Source of the DNA: Pseudomonas sp. TH31
GTDB taxonomy: Bacteria > Pseudomonadota > Gammaproteobacteria > Pseudomonadales > Pseudomonadaceae
Direction: 5' to 3'
DNA length: 64,000 bases
Assembly (NCBI RefSeq): GCF_016650815.1
Contig: NZ_JAEKEZ010000033.1
Location: forward strand, 434,001 to 498,000
In this document: positions 18,910 to 27,331 of the stretch, piece after piece
Numbering within the stretch: the first letter of the stretch is position 1
Layout: every line of letters begins with the position of its first letter
The notes under the pieces: generated by a model
Databases searched by the model: none
Told to the model about the DNA's origin: nothing
Seen by the model: the letters and a program-made list of their open reading frames with translations, nothing else
Position numbers and translations under genes: made by a program

Positions 18910-19551
18910 TCAGTCGAGAATCTCGCTGGACTGAATCAACCCGACCCCGGCCACCTGCATCCGCTCAATCGCCGCGGCCAGCGACCCCTCCATATCAATC
19001 GCCCGACAGGCATCCAACACCACAAACGCATTGAACCCCGCGGCTCGCGCATCCAGCGCGGAAAACATCACGCAGAAATCCAGCGCCAAGCCGACCAGGT
19101 AAACGGTGTCGATGCCGCGTTCGGTCAAATACCCGGCCAACCCGGTAGGGGTCTTGCGGTCTGCTTCCAGAAATGCCGAGTAGCTGTCGATATCCGGATT
19201 GCAGCCCTTGCGGATAATCAGTTGTGCATGCGGCAAATCCAGATCCGCGTGTAACTCGGCCCCAGGCGTATCCCGAACGCAATGAACCGGCCACAACGTC
19301 TGTTCACCGTAGGGCAACTGAATCACATCGTAGGGTTTGCGGCCAGGGTGGCTGGGTGCAAACGAGGCATGCCCCGCCGGGTGCCAGTCCTGGGCAATGA
19401 TGACCTGCCTGAACTGGCCACCCAGTTGATTGATCAATGGCACGATCAAGTCGCCTTCGGGCACCGCCAGTTGGCCGCCGGGGATGAAGTCGTTCTGTAC
19501 GTCGATCACCAGCAGGGCCGTGCGTGAAGCTTGAAGAGATGGATGTGGCAT
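18910..19551 (-). CDS. pncA: Nicotinamidase/pyrazinamidase PncA
   Basis: Hydrolyses nicotinamide to nicotinate for NAD salvage. 213 residues of the isochorismatase fold. Catalytic Asp is in LLVIDVQNDF, metal ligands in AQDWHPAGHASF (Asp, His) and HPGRKPY region, catalytic Lys in IIRKGCNPDIDSYSAF, and nucleophile Cys in GLALDFCV. The block DSYSAF and the order of motifs match E. coli PncA. The gene stands alone; upstream is the anti-sigma gene on the same strand, 49 bases away. Confidence 0.88.
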   Translation of the reverse strand: MPHPSLQASRTALLVIDVQNDFIPGGQLAVPEGDLIVPLINQLGGQFRQVIIAQDWHPAGHASFAPSHPGRKPYDVIQLPYGEQTLWPVHCVRDTPGAELHADLDLPHAQLIIRKGCNPDIDSYSAFLEADRKTPTGLAGYLTERGIDTVYLVGLALDFCVMFSALDARAAGFNAFVVLDACRAIDMEGSLAAAIERMQVAGVGLIQSSEILD

Positions 19552-19600
19552 GGGGTGATTCCTCCTTGGAAGTCAGTCGAAAGCATAGTGACGATTGGCG

Positions 19601-20376
19601 TTATGCGCTAAGCCGGCTTCTCAAGACTTTGGCCATGTCTTCAAGATCCGCCATCGAGTTGTGCCCGATCAGCATCCACGAATGTTCCAGGTCCGCCCAG
19701 TAGACGATGTTCATGTTGTGTCGACGTTCTTGGGCAAAATGCCGGCTGCCGCTGTTGGAGCGGGTGACGCACAGCGCCATCGGGCCGTGGACCGGGTCCA
19801 GATAGGTGATCTGCGCGATGGGCACGCCGTCGTATTCGAGAATTTGCGCACGCTTGAGGTCCAGGCGCGGCAGGGCCAGTTGCGCTGGCGCCAGGTTCAG
19901 GCCCAGACGGGCGTCGATGGTGCGCAGTTGGGCACGTTGGGTTGCCTCGTCGGTGGGCAAGTGTTCCAGGGTTTGCGGCACGTAAAGCGCCATATAGTCA
20001 GCCACCAGCCCGCGCCAGTTGGTTTTTTGCTGACTCAACTGCCAGCCGAGGAACAACCGGTCCGCCAGCACTGTGCTCACTACAAGGCCGGCCGCAGCGG
20101 CCAGAAACCAGCGCCGATTCAGTGCCGGCCGGGCAGGGCTGGGCAAGGTGTCAAGCATGGCGTGCAAGCGGTCCATCGGTGCTTGCCGTCCCAGTTCATC
20201 GTAGGCGTCTTTGAACGGCAGGTTGCTGCGGGCCAGCCATTGCAGGCGCAGGTTGAGCGCCGGATCATCGTTAATGGCGGCGTCGATGCGGGTGCGCTGT
20301 TCAGTGTCGAGCTGGTCGTCGAGGTAGGCCACCAACTGTTCATCCGAAAGGATCGTCGGGCGTAGGGGGCGGTCAT
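19601..20376 (-). CDS. Anti-sigma factor (transmembrane, ChrR/FecR-like position), start region probably frameshifted
   Basis: Partner of the ECF sigma factor encoded immediately upstream. The cytoplasmic N-terminal part (LVAYLDDQLDTEQRTRIDAAI) is a zinc-less anti-sigma helix bundle. One membrane helix follows a RRWFLAAAAGLVVSTVLA stretch; the rest is periplasmic. In the sequence as given the frame can only start at a TTG (20335). An ATG at 20376 overlapping the sigma stop (ATGA) would read MTAPLRPTILSDEQLVAYLDD if the C run at 20365-20369 had one more base, a normal start for such proteins. I therefore give 20376 as the likely true start, about 258 residues. Confidence 0.65.
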
Positions 20377-20870
20377 CGACGTTCTCCAGAGGTAAAGCTC
20401 GGTACAGCCTGCAGGGGTGGGTACTCCGCGAGTTTCAGGCGGGCGGTGGCCAGTCGGCTCATGACGGTGCCGATCGGCACTTGCAGCACCTCGGCCACTT
20501 CGCGGTAGGACAGGCCTTCGACATAGGCCAGGTACACCGTCTCGCGTTGGGTTTCGGGCAAGGCATCGACGCGCCGGATAACCTGCGCGGCCAGCACATG
20601 GGTTTGCGCCGCGTGTTCGCCGTCGAACGACAGCGCCTCGTCGGCATTCACCAAGCCTTGGCCCAGGCGCACACGGCGGGCGCGCACTTCATTGAGCCAG
20701 ATCGAGTGCAAGATACTCAGCAGCCAGCGGTCCATGCGTGTGCCGGGCACAAACTGCCCGGCCCGTTCGAGCGCCCGCACGCAGGTGGCTTGCACCAGGT
20801 CTTCGGCCACATGCCGTTGTCGGGACAGCAGCAAGCCGTAACGCCATAAACGCGCCAGATGCTGGCCCAA
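20373..20870 (-). CDS. ECF-type RNA polymerase sigma factor
   Basis: Sigma-70 region 2 (RHVAEDLVQATCVRALERAGQF...RMDRWLLSILHSI) and region 4 (LPETQRETVYLAYVEGLSYREVAEVLQVPIGTVMSRL) are both complete. The given start is a TTG at 20870 without a good ribosome site. The open frame continues upstream and includes the residues usual for this family (IASDQAIRAEL); a GGAGG lies five bases before an ATC codon there (ATC at about 20899), so the true start is probably upstream, through a rare start codon or a base error. It is followed by its anti-sigma and preceded by TPR and cytochrome b561 genes on the same strand. Confidence 0.85.
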   Translation of the reverse strand: MGQHLARLWRYGLLLSRQRHVAEDLVQATCVRALERAGQFVPGTRMDRWLLSILHSIWLNEVRARRVRLGQGLVNADEALSFDGEHAAQTHVLAAQVIRRVDALPETQRETVYLAYVEGLSYREVAEVLQVPIGTVMSRLATARLKLAEYPPLQAVPSFTSGERR

Positions 20871-20924
20871 CTCTGCTCGTATTGCCTGATCGCTGGCGAT
20901 GGCGACCTCCGTCCGTTCGGTGTG

Positions 20925-21455
20925 TCAGGTTTTCGATGAATCGTTGATGGCTTCGGCCAGGTCCTGGTATTCCTCGCAGGTGCTGCCACAGATCGATTTG
21001 ATGTGCTGCAACTGCTCCTGGGCCAGATCGATACGACCTTTGATCACATAAGCCTCACCGAGGTATTCGCGTACTTGCGCATACTGCGGGTCGAGTTTGA
21101 CCGATTGCAGGTAATAGCCGATGCCTTCGTCGGTGCGGCCCAGTTTACGCGTGGCGTAGCCGCGATAGTTCAGTGCCTTGGCGGTGTTGGGGTTCTTTAG
21201 CGTATCGAGCAGGGCCAGGGCTTCTTCGTAACGACCGTCCTTGGCCAGGCGATAGGCATAGTCCACCCGGTCGTTATCAGGTACCAGGCTGCTGGTTTGC
21301 AGCACACACTTGTTCGACTTGCTGTCGAACACCTGGCCTTTGGGGCAATTGGGTTTGGCCGGTGCGTCGTCGTCACCGTGGGCGAACGCCTGCGTGCTGG
21401 ACAGCGCCGCGACCAACAGCAGCGGGGTGGCGAAAACAGCGAAGCGGATATTCAT
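20925..21455 (-). CDS. Exported tetratricopeptide-repeat protein
   Basis: 176 residues from the ATG at 21455. A signal peptide (FAVFATPLLLVAALSSTQAFA) is followed by a His/Asp-rich mature start (HGDDDAPAKPNCPKGQVFD) and two to three TPR units (RVDYAYRLAKDGRYEEALALL; AKALNYRGYATRKLGRTDEGI; QVREYLGEAYVIKGRIDLA). Four Cys in the mature part could form disulfides. It belongs with the sigma/anti-sigma/cytochrome b561 group on this strand and is presumably periplasmic. Precise role unknown. Confidence 0.75.
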   Translation of the reverse strand: MNIRFAVFATPLLLVAALSSTQAFAHGDDDAPAKPNCPKGQVFDSKSNKCVLQTSSLVPDNDRVDYAYRLAKDGRYEEALALLDTLKNPNTAKALNYRGYATRKLGRTDEGIGYYLQSVKLDPQYAQVREYLGEAYVIKGRIDLAQEQLQHIKSICGSTCEEYQDLAEAINDSSKT

Positions 21456-21531
21456 GGGCGACACTCCATTCAAAAAACAGAATTCAAGGGTAGGCATCCA
21501 TAGAACACCCGGCCTCGGTGTTTTATTCGTT

Positions 21532-22092
21532 TCAGATCGAATCGCGCTCCGGCAGCATCCGGCGCAATGTGTCGTCGCGCAGGCCGTAATGGTGAACCAG
21601 CGCCATCACCGCATGCAGCCCGGCCAGAATCACAATGGCCCAGGCGACCTGTTCATGCAGGCCTCCGAATACCGACTTCATGCTTTTATCGAACGTCATC
21701 AGGGTCGGGACATCAAACAGACCAAAGAAGTTGAACGGTTCGGCCTGAGCCCAACGAAACAGGAAACCCAGCACGATCTGACTCAACAGCAGCAGATACA
21801 ACGCCAGATGCGCGGTTTTCGCCGCAATGCCAATCAGACCTTGATTGACCGCAGGCAAGCGCCGGCCTCGGGACAGGCGCCAGAGCAACCGACCGATGAC
21901 AATCACTGCCAGCAGGATGCCGCAGGAAATGTGCACCGACTGCAAACCCTTGCGCAGGGGCGTGCCTTTGGCCAATTGATCCCAGATTTGCGAACTGGCG
22001 AACAGGAAAATCACCAGCGCGGCGGTCAGCCAGTGCAGCCATATGGTCAGGCGGTCGTAACGTGTCGGCGAATCGAGCTTCAGGCTATTCAT
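21532..22092 (-). CDS. Cytochrome b561 family protein
   Basis: 186-residue membrane protein with four hydrophobic segments and the di-haem histidines of the bacterial b561 family (IWLHWLTAALV, SVHISCGILLAV, HEQVAWAIVILAGLHAVMALVHHY). Likely a superoxide or quinol oxidoreductase in the inner membrane (CybB type). It is the first gene of the group cytochrome b561 - TPR protein - ECF sigma - anti-sigma on the minus strand, 76 bases before the TPR gene. This association suggests a redox-responsive regulon, which is inference. Confidence 0.85.
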   Translation of the reverse strand: MNSLKLDSPTRYDRLTIWLHWLTAALVIFLFASSQIWDQLAKGTPLRKGLQSVHISCGILLAVIVIGRLLWRLSRGRRLPAVNQGLIGIAAKTAHLALYLLLLSQIVLGFLFRWAQAEPFNFFGLFDVPTLMTFDKSMKSVFGGLHEQVAWAIVILAGLHAVMALVHHYGLRDDTLRRMLPERDSI

Positions 22093-22228
22093 CGGTAATC
22101 CTCATGGGCGATGGCAGGTGAACACCGCTGTGTGAACAATTATTCATTTCTTTGTGACGGCCTTTGCAGGGAAAGCATTAAGCCAGACGCTATGCTCGAC
22201 AGCATTGATGTGTATCGGGAGAACTGTC

Positions 22229-23002
22229 ATGAGAGAACACATTCACCATGCCGCCGCCGATGGCTACAAAACCGGCGCCGACACTTACGTGCGTGGCCGC
22301 CCGGATTATCCGCCGCAAGTGGCCGATTGGCTAACGGGCACCTTGGGTCTGGATGACGACAAAACCGTGATCGACCTCGGCGCCGGCACCGGCAAGTTCA
22401 CCGGGCGGCTAGTGGCTACGGGGGCGCAGGTGATCGCCGTGGAACCGGTGCCGCAGATGCTCGAAAAGTTATCTGCCGCCTATCCAGGAGTGCTGGCCGT
22501 CAGTGGCACGGCCACCGACTTGCCGGTGCCGGATGCCTCGGTGGACGTGGTGGTCTGCGCCCAGGCCTTCCACTGGTTTGCCAGCCCGGCAGCGCTGACC
22601 GAAATTGCCCGGGTGCTCAAGCCGGGCGGCAAGTTGGGCCTGGTGTGGAACCTGCGCGATACCCGGGTGAGCTGGGTGCCAAAACTGGATGCGATCGTCA
22701 ATGCGCTGGAAGGTGATACCCCGCGTTATTACACCGGTGCCTGGCGGCTGGCTTTTCCGCACGAGGCGTTTGGGCCGTTGCAGGCTCAACATTTCGGTCA
22801 TGGGCATACGGGTTCGCCCGAGGATGTGATTTTTAATCGGGTGAGATCGACCAGTTTTATCGCCGCACTGCCGCAAGCGCGGCGGGATAAGGTGGACGCA
22901 CAAATGAAGGCGTTGATTGACAGCGAGCCGGAACTACGCGGCAAGGACGTCATCACCGTGCCTTATGTGACGGCGGCGTTTGTCGCGGTGAAGGGCAGTT
23001 GA
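22229..23002 (+). CDS. SAM-dependent methyltransferase, class I
   Basis: 257 residues from the ATG at 22229, preceded by GGGAGAA. Motif I VIDLGAGTGKFT, motif post-I VIAVEPVPQML, motif II VDVVVCAQAFHWF and motif III ARVLKPGGKLGLVW mark a UbiE/Methyltransf_11 type enzyme. The HWF after motif II is common in a small-molecule methyltransferase subgroup. It stands alone; substrate unknown. Confidence 0.82.
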   Translation: MREHIHHAAADGYKTGADTYVRGRPDYPPQVADWLTGTLGLDDDKTVIDLGAGTGKFTGRLVATGAQVIAVEPVPQMLEKLSAAYPGVLAVSGTATDLPVPDASVDVVVCAQAFHWFASPAALTEIARVLKPGGKLGLVWNLRDTRVSWVPKLDAIVNALEGDTPRYYTGAWRLAFPHEAFGPLQAQHFGHGHTGSPEDVIFNRVRSTSFIAALPQARRDKVDAQMKALIDSEPELRGKDVITVPYVTAAFVAVKGS

Positions 23003-23018
23003 ATCGGCAGTGTGGCCA

Positions 23019-23099
23019 ATCGCGAGCAGGCTCGCTCCCACATTGGATTTTGTGAACGCCACAAATCCCTGCAGGAGCAAAGCTTGCTCGCGAAGGCGT
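23019..23099. repeat. REP-type hairpin, family C
   Basis: ATCGCGAGCAGGCTCGCTCCC and the inverted copy ending AGCTTGCTCGCGAAG, between the methyltransferase and crotonase genes. Confidence 0.78.
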
Positions 23100-23219
23100 C
23101 ACTCCAGACACCACAACGCTCCAGCCAGTCCCGCATTTGGCCGAACCACTGCCTTACTCCCACCAGCGATGCCTTGTTATAGTTCGGGCCTCATTTATGT
23201 CCGGTAAAGGATCACTGCC

Positions 23220-24032
23220 ATGTCTCAGTACACTGCGTTCACCGTCGAACTCGCCGACAAAATCGCCCATGTGCAGATCAACCGCCCGGACAAGATCAAC
23301 TCGATGAACGCCGCGTTCTGGAGCGAGATCATCGAGATCTTCCAGTGGATCGACGACACCGACGACGTGCGGGTCGTGGTGCTCAGCGGGGCCGGCAAAC
23401 ACTTTTCCTCCGGCATCGACCTGATGATGCTGGCCGGCGTGGCCAATGAAATGGGCAAGGACGTCGGCCGCAACGCACGCCTGCTGCGCCGCAAGATCCT
23501 TTCCCTGCAAGCTTCGTTCAATGCCGTCGACAATTGCCGCAAACCGGTACTCGCTGCCATTCAGGGTTACTGCCTGGGCGGCGCGATCGACCTGATCGCC
23601 GCGTGCGACATGCGTTACGCCGCTGAAGACGCGCAATTCTCGATCAAGGAAATCGACATCGGCATGGCCGCCGACGTGGGCACCTTGCAACGCTTGCCGC
23701 GGATCATCGGTGACGGCATGCTGCGTGAACTGGCTTACACTGGTCGCCAATTTGGTGCCGAGGAAGCGCGCGGCATGGGCCTGGTCAATCGCGTCTACAG
23801 CGATGCTTCCAGCCTGCTTGACGGCGTGATGGGCATTGCCCGCGAGATCGCCGGCAAGTCGCCGATTGCGATTACTGGCACCAAGGAGATGATCAGCTAC
23901 ATGCGCGACCATCGCATCGACGACGGCCTCGAATACGTCGCCACCTGGAACGCCGCCATGCTGCAATCCACCGATTTACGCGTGGCCATGGCCGCCCATA
24001 TGAGCAAACAGAAACCCGAATTTCTGGACTGA
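23220..24032 (+). CDS. Crotonase family, delta(3,5)-delta(2,4)-dienoyl-CoA isomerase type
   Basis: 270 residues. Isomerises 3,5-dienoyl-CoA intermediates in oxidation of odd-position unsaturated fatty acids, if the subtype is right. Oxyanion-hole glycines are in HFSSGIDLMML and QGYCLGGAIDLIAACDMRYA; the acidic residues of the ECH1 subtype are visible in SIKEIDIGMAADVGTLQRLP, a block shared with mammalian ECH1. Ordinary enoyl-CoA hydratases lack that ADVG stretch. nudC begins 6 bases downstream, so the two may be co-transcribed. Confidence 0.82.
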   Translation: MSQYTAFTVELADKIAHVQINRPDKINSMNAAFWSEIIEIFQWIDDTDDVRVVVLSGAGKHFSSGIDLMMLAGVANEMGKDVGRNARLLRRKILSLQASFNAVDNCRKPVLAAIQGYCLGGAIDLIAACDMRYAAEDAQFSIKEIDIGMAADVGTLQRLPRIIGDGMLRELAYTGRQFGAEEARGMGLVNRVYSDASSLLDGVMGIAREIAGKSPIAITGTKEMISYMRDHRIDDGLEYVATWNAAMLQSTDLRVAMAAHMSKQKPEFLD

Positions 24033-24038
24033 TTAAAA

Positions 24039-24869
24039 ATGACTTCACGCTGGACCACCGCAGTACTGGACACCGATCAACCTGGCGGGTGGGCCGTTGC
24101 ACGCAGCCCCGAAGGCTTTCTGTTCGATGACAATGGCGCGCTGTTCCCACGGGAATGGCTCAAGCGCCAGGACTTGTCGATCCTTGCCGAACACGGCATC
24201 GGCCACCTCGATGGCGAACCGGTCTACCTGATCGAGCTGCGCAGCCACAGCGAAGTGCCGGGCTGCAACTGGAAAGGCCTGCGGGCGTTCATGCTGGAAG
24301 GCGATCACACGGTGTACCGGATTCTCGGTTACGCCGCGCAGATCGGCACCTGGTACCGCGAACACCGTTTTTGCGGTAACTGCGGGCAGGCGACCACGCA
24401 GGTTCCCCGTGAGCGGGCGATGTATTGCGAACCCTGTGATATCCGTTACTACCCACGGATTTCGCCGAGCATGATTGTGCTGGTCACCCGTGGCGATGAA
24501 GTATTGCTGGCCCGTTCGCCGCGCTTCGTCACCGGGGTCTACAGCACGCTGGCAGGGTTTGCCGAGCCGGGCGAGTCGGCCGAGGAATGCCTGATTCGCG
24601 AGGTCCGCGAAGAAGTACAGATCGAGGTCAGGAATATCCAGTACATGGGCAGCCAGTGCTGGCCGTTCCCGCACTCGATGATGCTGGGCTTCCACGCCGA
24701 GTACGCCGGTGGCGAGATCGTCTGTCAGGAGGACGAGATTGAAGACGCCCAGTGGTTCAACATTCACGCGATGCCGCCGTTGCCGGCGTCGCGCTCGATT
24801 GCCCGTTACCTGATCGATGTCTACCTGGCGCGGCGCTTAGGCCACGCTGAACCAGTGCTGCCAGGCTAA
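24039..24869 (+). CDS. nudC: NADH pyrophosphatase NudC
   Basis: 276-residue Nudix hydrolase that cleaves NADH to NMNH and AMP and can remove NAD caps from RNA. A zinc ribbon is visible (FCGNCGQ...MYCEPCDIRYYPR) followed by the Nudix box starting GFAEPGESAEECLIREVREE. The SQCWPFPHSMM block and C-terminal region match NudC. Its 3' end overlaps the convergent TSUP gene by 33 bases. Confidence 0.92.
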   Translation: MTSRWTTAVLDTDQPGGWAVARSPEGFLFDDNGALFPREWLKRQDLSILAEHGIGHLDGEPVYLIELRSHSEVPGCNWKGLRAFMLEGDHTVYRILGYAAQIGTWYREHRFCGNCGQATTQVPRERAMYCEPCDIRYYPRISPSMIVLVTRGDEVLLARSPRFVTGVYSTLAGFAEPGESAEECLIREVREEVQIEVRNIQYMGSQCWPFPHSMMLGFHAEYAGGEIVCQEDEIEDAQWFNIHAMPPLPASRSIARYLIDVYLARRLGHAEPVLPG

Positions 24870-25616
24870 CCGCACGGTCAAGCCCAGCACCACGGTGATG
24901 AACACCGGGCGAATGAACTTCGCTCCGCCACTGATGGCGGAGCGTGCGCCGAAGAACGCTCCGACCATCACCGACAGGCCCATGCTCAGGCCGATCACCC
25001 AGTCCACTTGCCCGGAAAACACAAACACCGACAGCGCCGCAATGTTGCTGACGAAGTTCATGCTGCGGGCCACACCGCTGGCCTTCACCAGGTCAATGGG
25101 GTACATCAGCATGCTGCTGACGGTCCAGAACGCACCCGTGCCGGGGCCGGCCACGCCGTCATAGAAACCGAGGCCGAAGCCTTGGGTCGATTGCCACTTT
25201 TTCCTGATCGGCGCGTCGCTGTCCAGTGGCGCTTTCGGCGTGCCACCAAACAACAGGTAGATGCCACAGGCGAAGACAATCACCGGCAGCATCTTGTTCA
25301 GCCATTCCGCCGGCAGATAGTGGGCGACCACCGCACCGGTCAGCGCGCCGACCAGGGTACCGATAATGGCGTGCACCCACTGTTTGGGGTGGAACAGCTT
25401 GCGGCGGTAGAAGGTGAAACTGGCGGTGGCCGAGCCGAAGGTCGAACTCAGTTTGTTGGTGCCCAGCACCAGGTGCGGCGGCAGGCCGGCGGTCAGCAGG
25501 GCAGGTGTGGTCAACAGACCGCCACCGCCGGCAATGGCGTCGATGAAACCGGCAATGAAAGCGACGAAGGCCAGAATGGCCAGGGTGGAGAGGTCAACGC
25601 TGAGTTCAAAAGGCAT
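24837..25616 (-). CDS. TSUP (TauE/SafE) family membrane permease
   Basis: 259 residues, about eight hydrophobic segments, with the paired family motif (FIDAIAGGGGLLTTPALL and the second-half GFYDGVAGPGTGAFW). The family exports sulfite or organosulfonates. Sulfur-scavenging genes sfnB and sfnG are encoded directly beyond it, so a role in sulfur metabolism is possible but the family is wide. The 3' end overlaps nudC. Confidence 0.82.
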   Translation of the reverse strand: MPFELSVDLSTLAILAFVAFIAGFIDAIAGGGGLLTTPALLTAGLPPHLVLGTNKLSSTFGSATASFTFYRRKLFHPKQWVHAIIGTLVGALTGAVVAHYLPAEWLNKMLPVIVFACGIYLLFGGTPKAPLDSDAPIRKKWQSTQGFGLGFYDGVAGPGTGAFWTVSSMLMYPIDLVKASGVARSMNFVSNIAALSVFVFSGQVDWVIGLSMGLSVMVGAFFGARSAISGGAKFIRPVFITVVLGLTVRLAWQHWFSVA

Positions 25617-25737
25617 GGAATCGGCTTATTCGGCGGGGTGCAGAAAGTGGGCTGCGGGGAAGGCCGACATCTTACCCATATCCATCTTCTGCGGCGACCC
25701 GCCTGGCCTCTTCGCCTACGGGGACGGCGTACAGCCG

Positions 25738-26979
25738 TTAGATTTTGCGTCCAGGCCCATTGCCGATCTGCCACACAAACGGTGGCTCGGTCCCGTTAAT
25801 TGCCCAATCCCCAATAATTCGCGCCTTGTAGATCACCGGATTGTGCGACGACACCGTCCGCGCATTGCGCCAATGCCGATCCAGGGATTTACCCTGACGA
25901 ATATCCGACGCCCCGAGCGCATTGAACAGCTCGCTGGTAGCACGTTGAATCAGTTCCGTCACCACCACTTGAGCCTTGGCCGATTCGATTTCCGCCGCGA
26001 CATTCGCCGCCCGCTCCAGCACCTCATCACCAGCGAAACGTGACTCGTAAGCGCGCTGTGCCGGTTGTGCGGCTTTTAGCGCGCTGGCTTCGGCGGCATA
26101 CACCAACGCCGAGATTTCCCCGACCACCTGCTGCACCTGCGAATCCTGGCTGACATGCTGGGCGTTGCCTTGGCTGTAGATGCGTTTGCGCTCGCGCACC
26201 TGATGCGCCACATCGCGCAACGCCGCGCGGCCGATCCCGGCGAGGGTCGCCAGCAGCACCAATTGATAGAACGCCGTCTGGTATTTAAAGCGGGTGGCGA
26301 AGTCGATGATGTTTTCGGCGTCCACTTCGGCATTGGTAAACCGCGACGTACCACTGCCGGTGGTGCGTTGGCCGAAACCGTCCCAGTCATCGCTCTGCAC
26401 AATGCCGGGCTGGCGGGTGCGCACCGCGGCAATCACGTCGCCGCCGGTATCGCTGCGCTGGGCGTAGACGTCGATCCAGTCGGAGAAAATGCTGCCGGTG
26501 CTGTAGAATTTCTCGCCGTTGAGCCGCCATTGATCGCCGTGGGGCGAGACTTTGGTGATCACATCGCCGATGGCCACGCTGCCGATTTCGGTCCAGGCGC
26601 AACCGACGATGTCACCGGCCACGAAGCGTTTGAACCAGATGTCCCGAGCCGGGCCGGGCGCAGCGTTGAGGCGGTCCTCGGCAAACGCGAAATGCCCGCG
26701 AAAGGCTTGGGGTACGTTGGAGTCGGCTTCGGCCAGTTCGATCAGCAGTTCGAACAGTTGCGGCACCGAAGCACCGCCGCCGCCATATTCCACCGGGACC
26801 CGGATGGCGCCGAAACCGGCTTCCTTGAGCCATTGGATTGGTTCGTAAGGCAGGCTGCGGGTTTGTTCGCGTTCAACGGCACCGGCCGCGATGCGTTCGA
26901 AGATCGGCCGAAAGCGCGCGGCCAGCGTCTCATAGTCGGTGCCGGTGGACAGCGGATTGATTACTGGGTGCTCGGTCAT
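25738..26979 (-). CDS. sfnB: SfnB family sulfur-acquisition oxidoreductase (acyl-CoA dehydrogenase fold)
   Basis: Flavin-dependent monooxygenase-like protein of the DszC/SfnB branch of the acyl-CoA dehydrogenase fold, 413 residues from the ATG at 26979 (an upstream in-frame start adds 44 non-conserved residues). Blocks visible: GAIRVPVEYGGGGAS, CAWTEIGS, LNGEKFYSTGSIFSDWI and the C-terminal GASDIRQGKSLDRHWRNARTVSSHNP, typical of the monooxygenase branch in place of the dehydrogenase catalytic Glu. It is encoded divergently from sfnG (dimethylsulfone monooxygenase) and is expected to act in use of organosulfur compounds under sulfate limitation. Confidence 0.8.
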   Translation of the reverse strand: MTEHPVINPLSTGTDYETLAARFRPIFERIAAGAVEREQTRSLPYEPIQWLKEAGFGAIRVPVEYGGGGASVPQLFELLIELAEADSNVPQAFRGHFAFAEDRLNAAPGPARDIWFKRFVAGDIVGCAWTEIGSVAIGDVITKVSPHGDQWRLNGEKFYSTGSIFSDWIDVYAQRSDTGGDVIAAVRTRQPGIVQSDDWDGFGQRTTGSGTSRFTNAEVDAENIIDFATRFKYQTAFYQLVLLATLAGIGRAALRDVAHQVRERKRIYSQGNAQHVSQDSQVQQVVGEISALVYAAEASALKAAQPAQRAYESRFAGDEVLERAANVAAEIESAKAQVVVTELIQRATSELFNALGASDIRQGKSLDRHWRNARTVSSHNPVIYKARIIGDWAINGTEPPFVWQIGNGPGRKI

Positions 26980-27136
26980 GGGACAGTTCCTGGATAGGCA
27001 GTAAGCCAGGGCGATTGCACGGTCCATGCCGAAACCCTGAGGCCCGTTATTGCGGGTTGGTGTGGATTTACTTCGTTTACAACTGTTGCCTTGCCAACAG
27101 CGCAGCAACAAATTGCCTTAAGAACACTCGGACTAA

Positions 27137-27226
27137 TGTGGGAGCGGGCTTGCTCGCGAAAGCGGTGTGTCAGCCAACAACGATGTTGAATGTTCAACCG
27201 CTTTCGCGAGCAAGCCCGCTCCCACA
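27137..27226. repeat. REP-type hairpin, family C
   Basis: TGTGGGAGCGGGCTTGCTCGCGAAAGCGG and its inverted copy, about 90 bases, in the 352-base divergent region between sfnB and sfnG, upstream of the sigma-54 promoter. Its place between activator-binding space and promoter is unusual for a REP. Confidence 0.85.
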
Positions 27227-27276
27227 GGGTTCTCGCTCGGCTCAGGACAGAGGTGTCGCAAGCCGCGATTCAGCAC

Positions 27277-27292
27277 TGGCACGGTTGCTGCT
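27277..27292 (+). promoter_or_regulatory. Sigma-54 (RpoN) promoter for sfnG
   Basis: TGGCACGGTTGCTGCT fits the -24/-12 consensus TGGCACGNNNNTTGCW with one mismatch (C for T) and the required GG-N10-GC spacing. It lies 40 bases before the sfnG ATG. In P. putida the sfnFG genes are known to need RpoN and the enhancer-binding protein SfnR, which agrees. SfnR itself is not encoded in the window. Confidence 0.8.
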
Positions 27293-27331
27293 CTGGTCCA
27301 AGGACTTCCCAAAAGTCCCGAGGACAAGCCT

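Noticed and set aside
27060..27100. Sigma-54 promoter toward sfnB
   Set aside because: The best string has GT instead of the essential GC at -12, so the match is not convincing.
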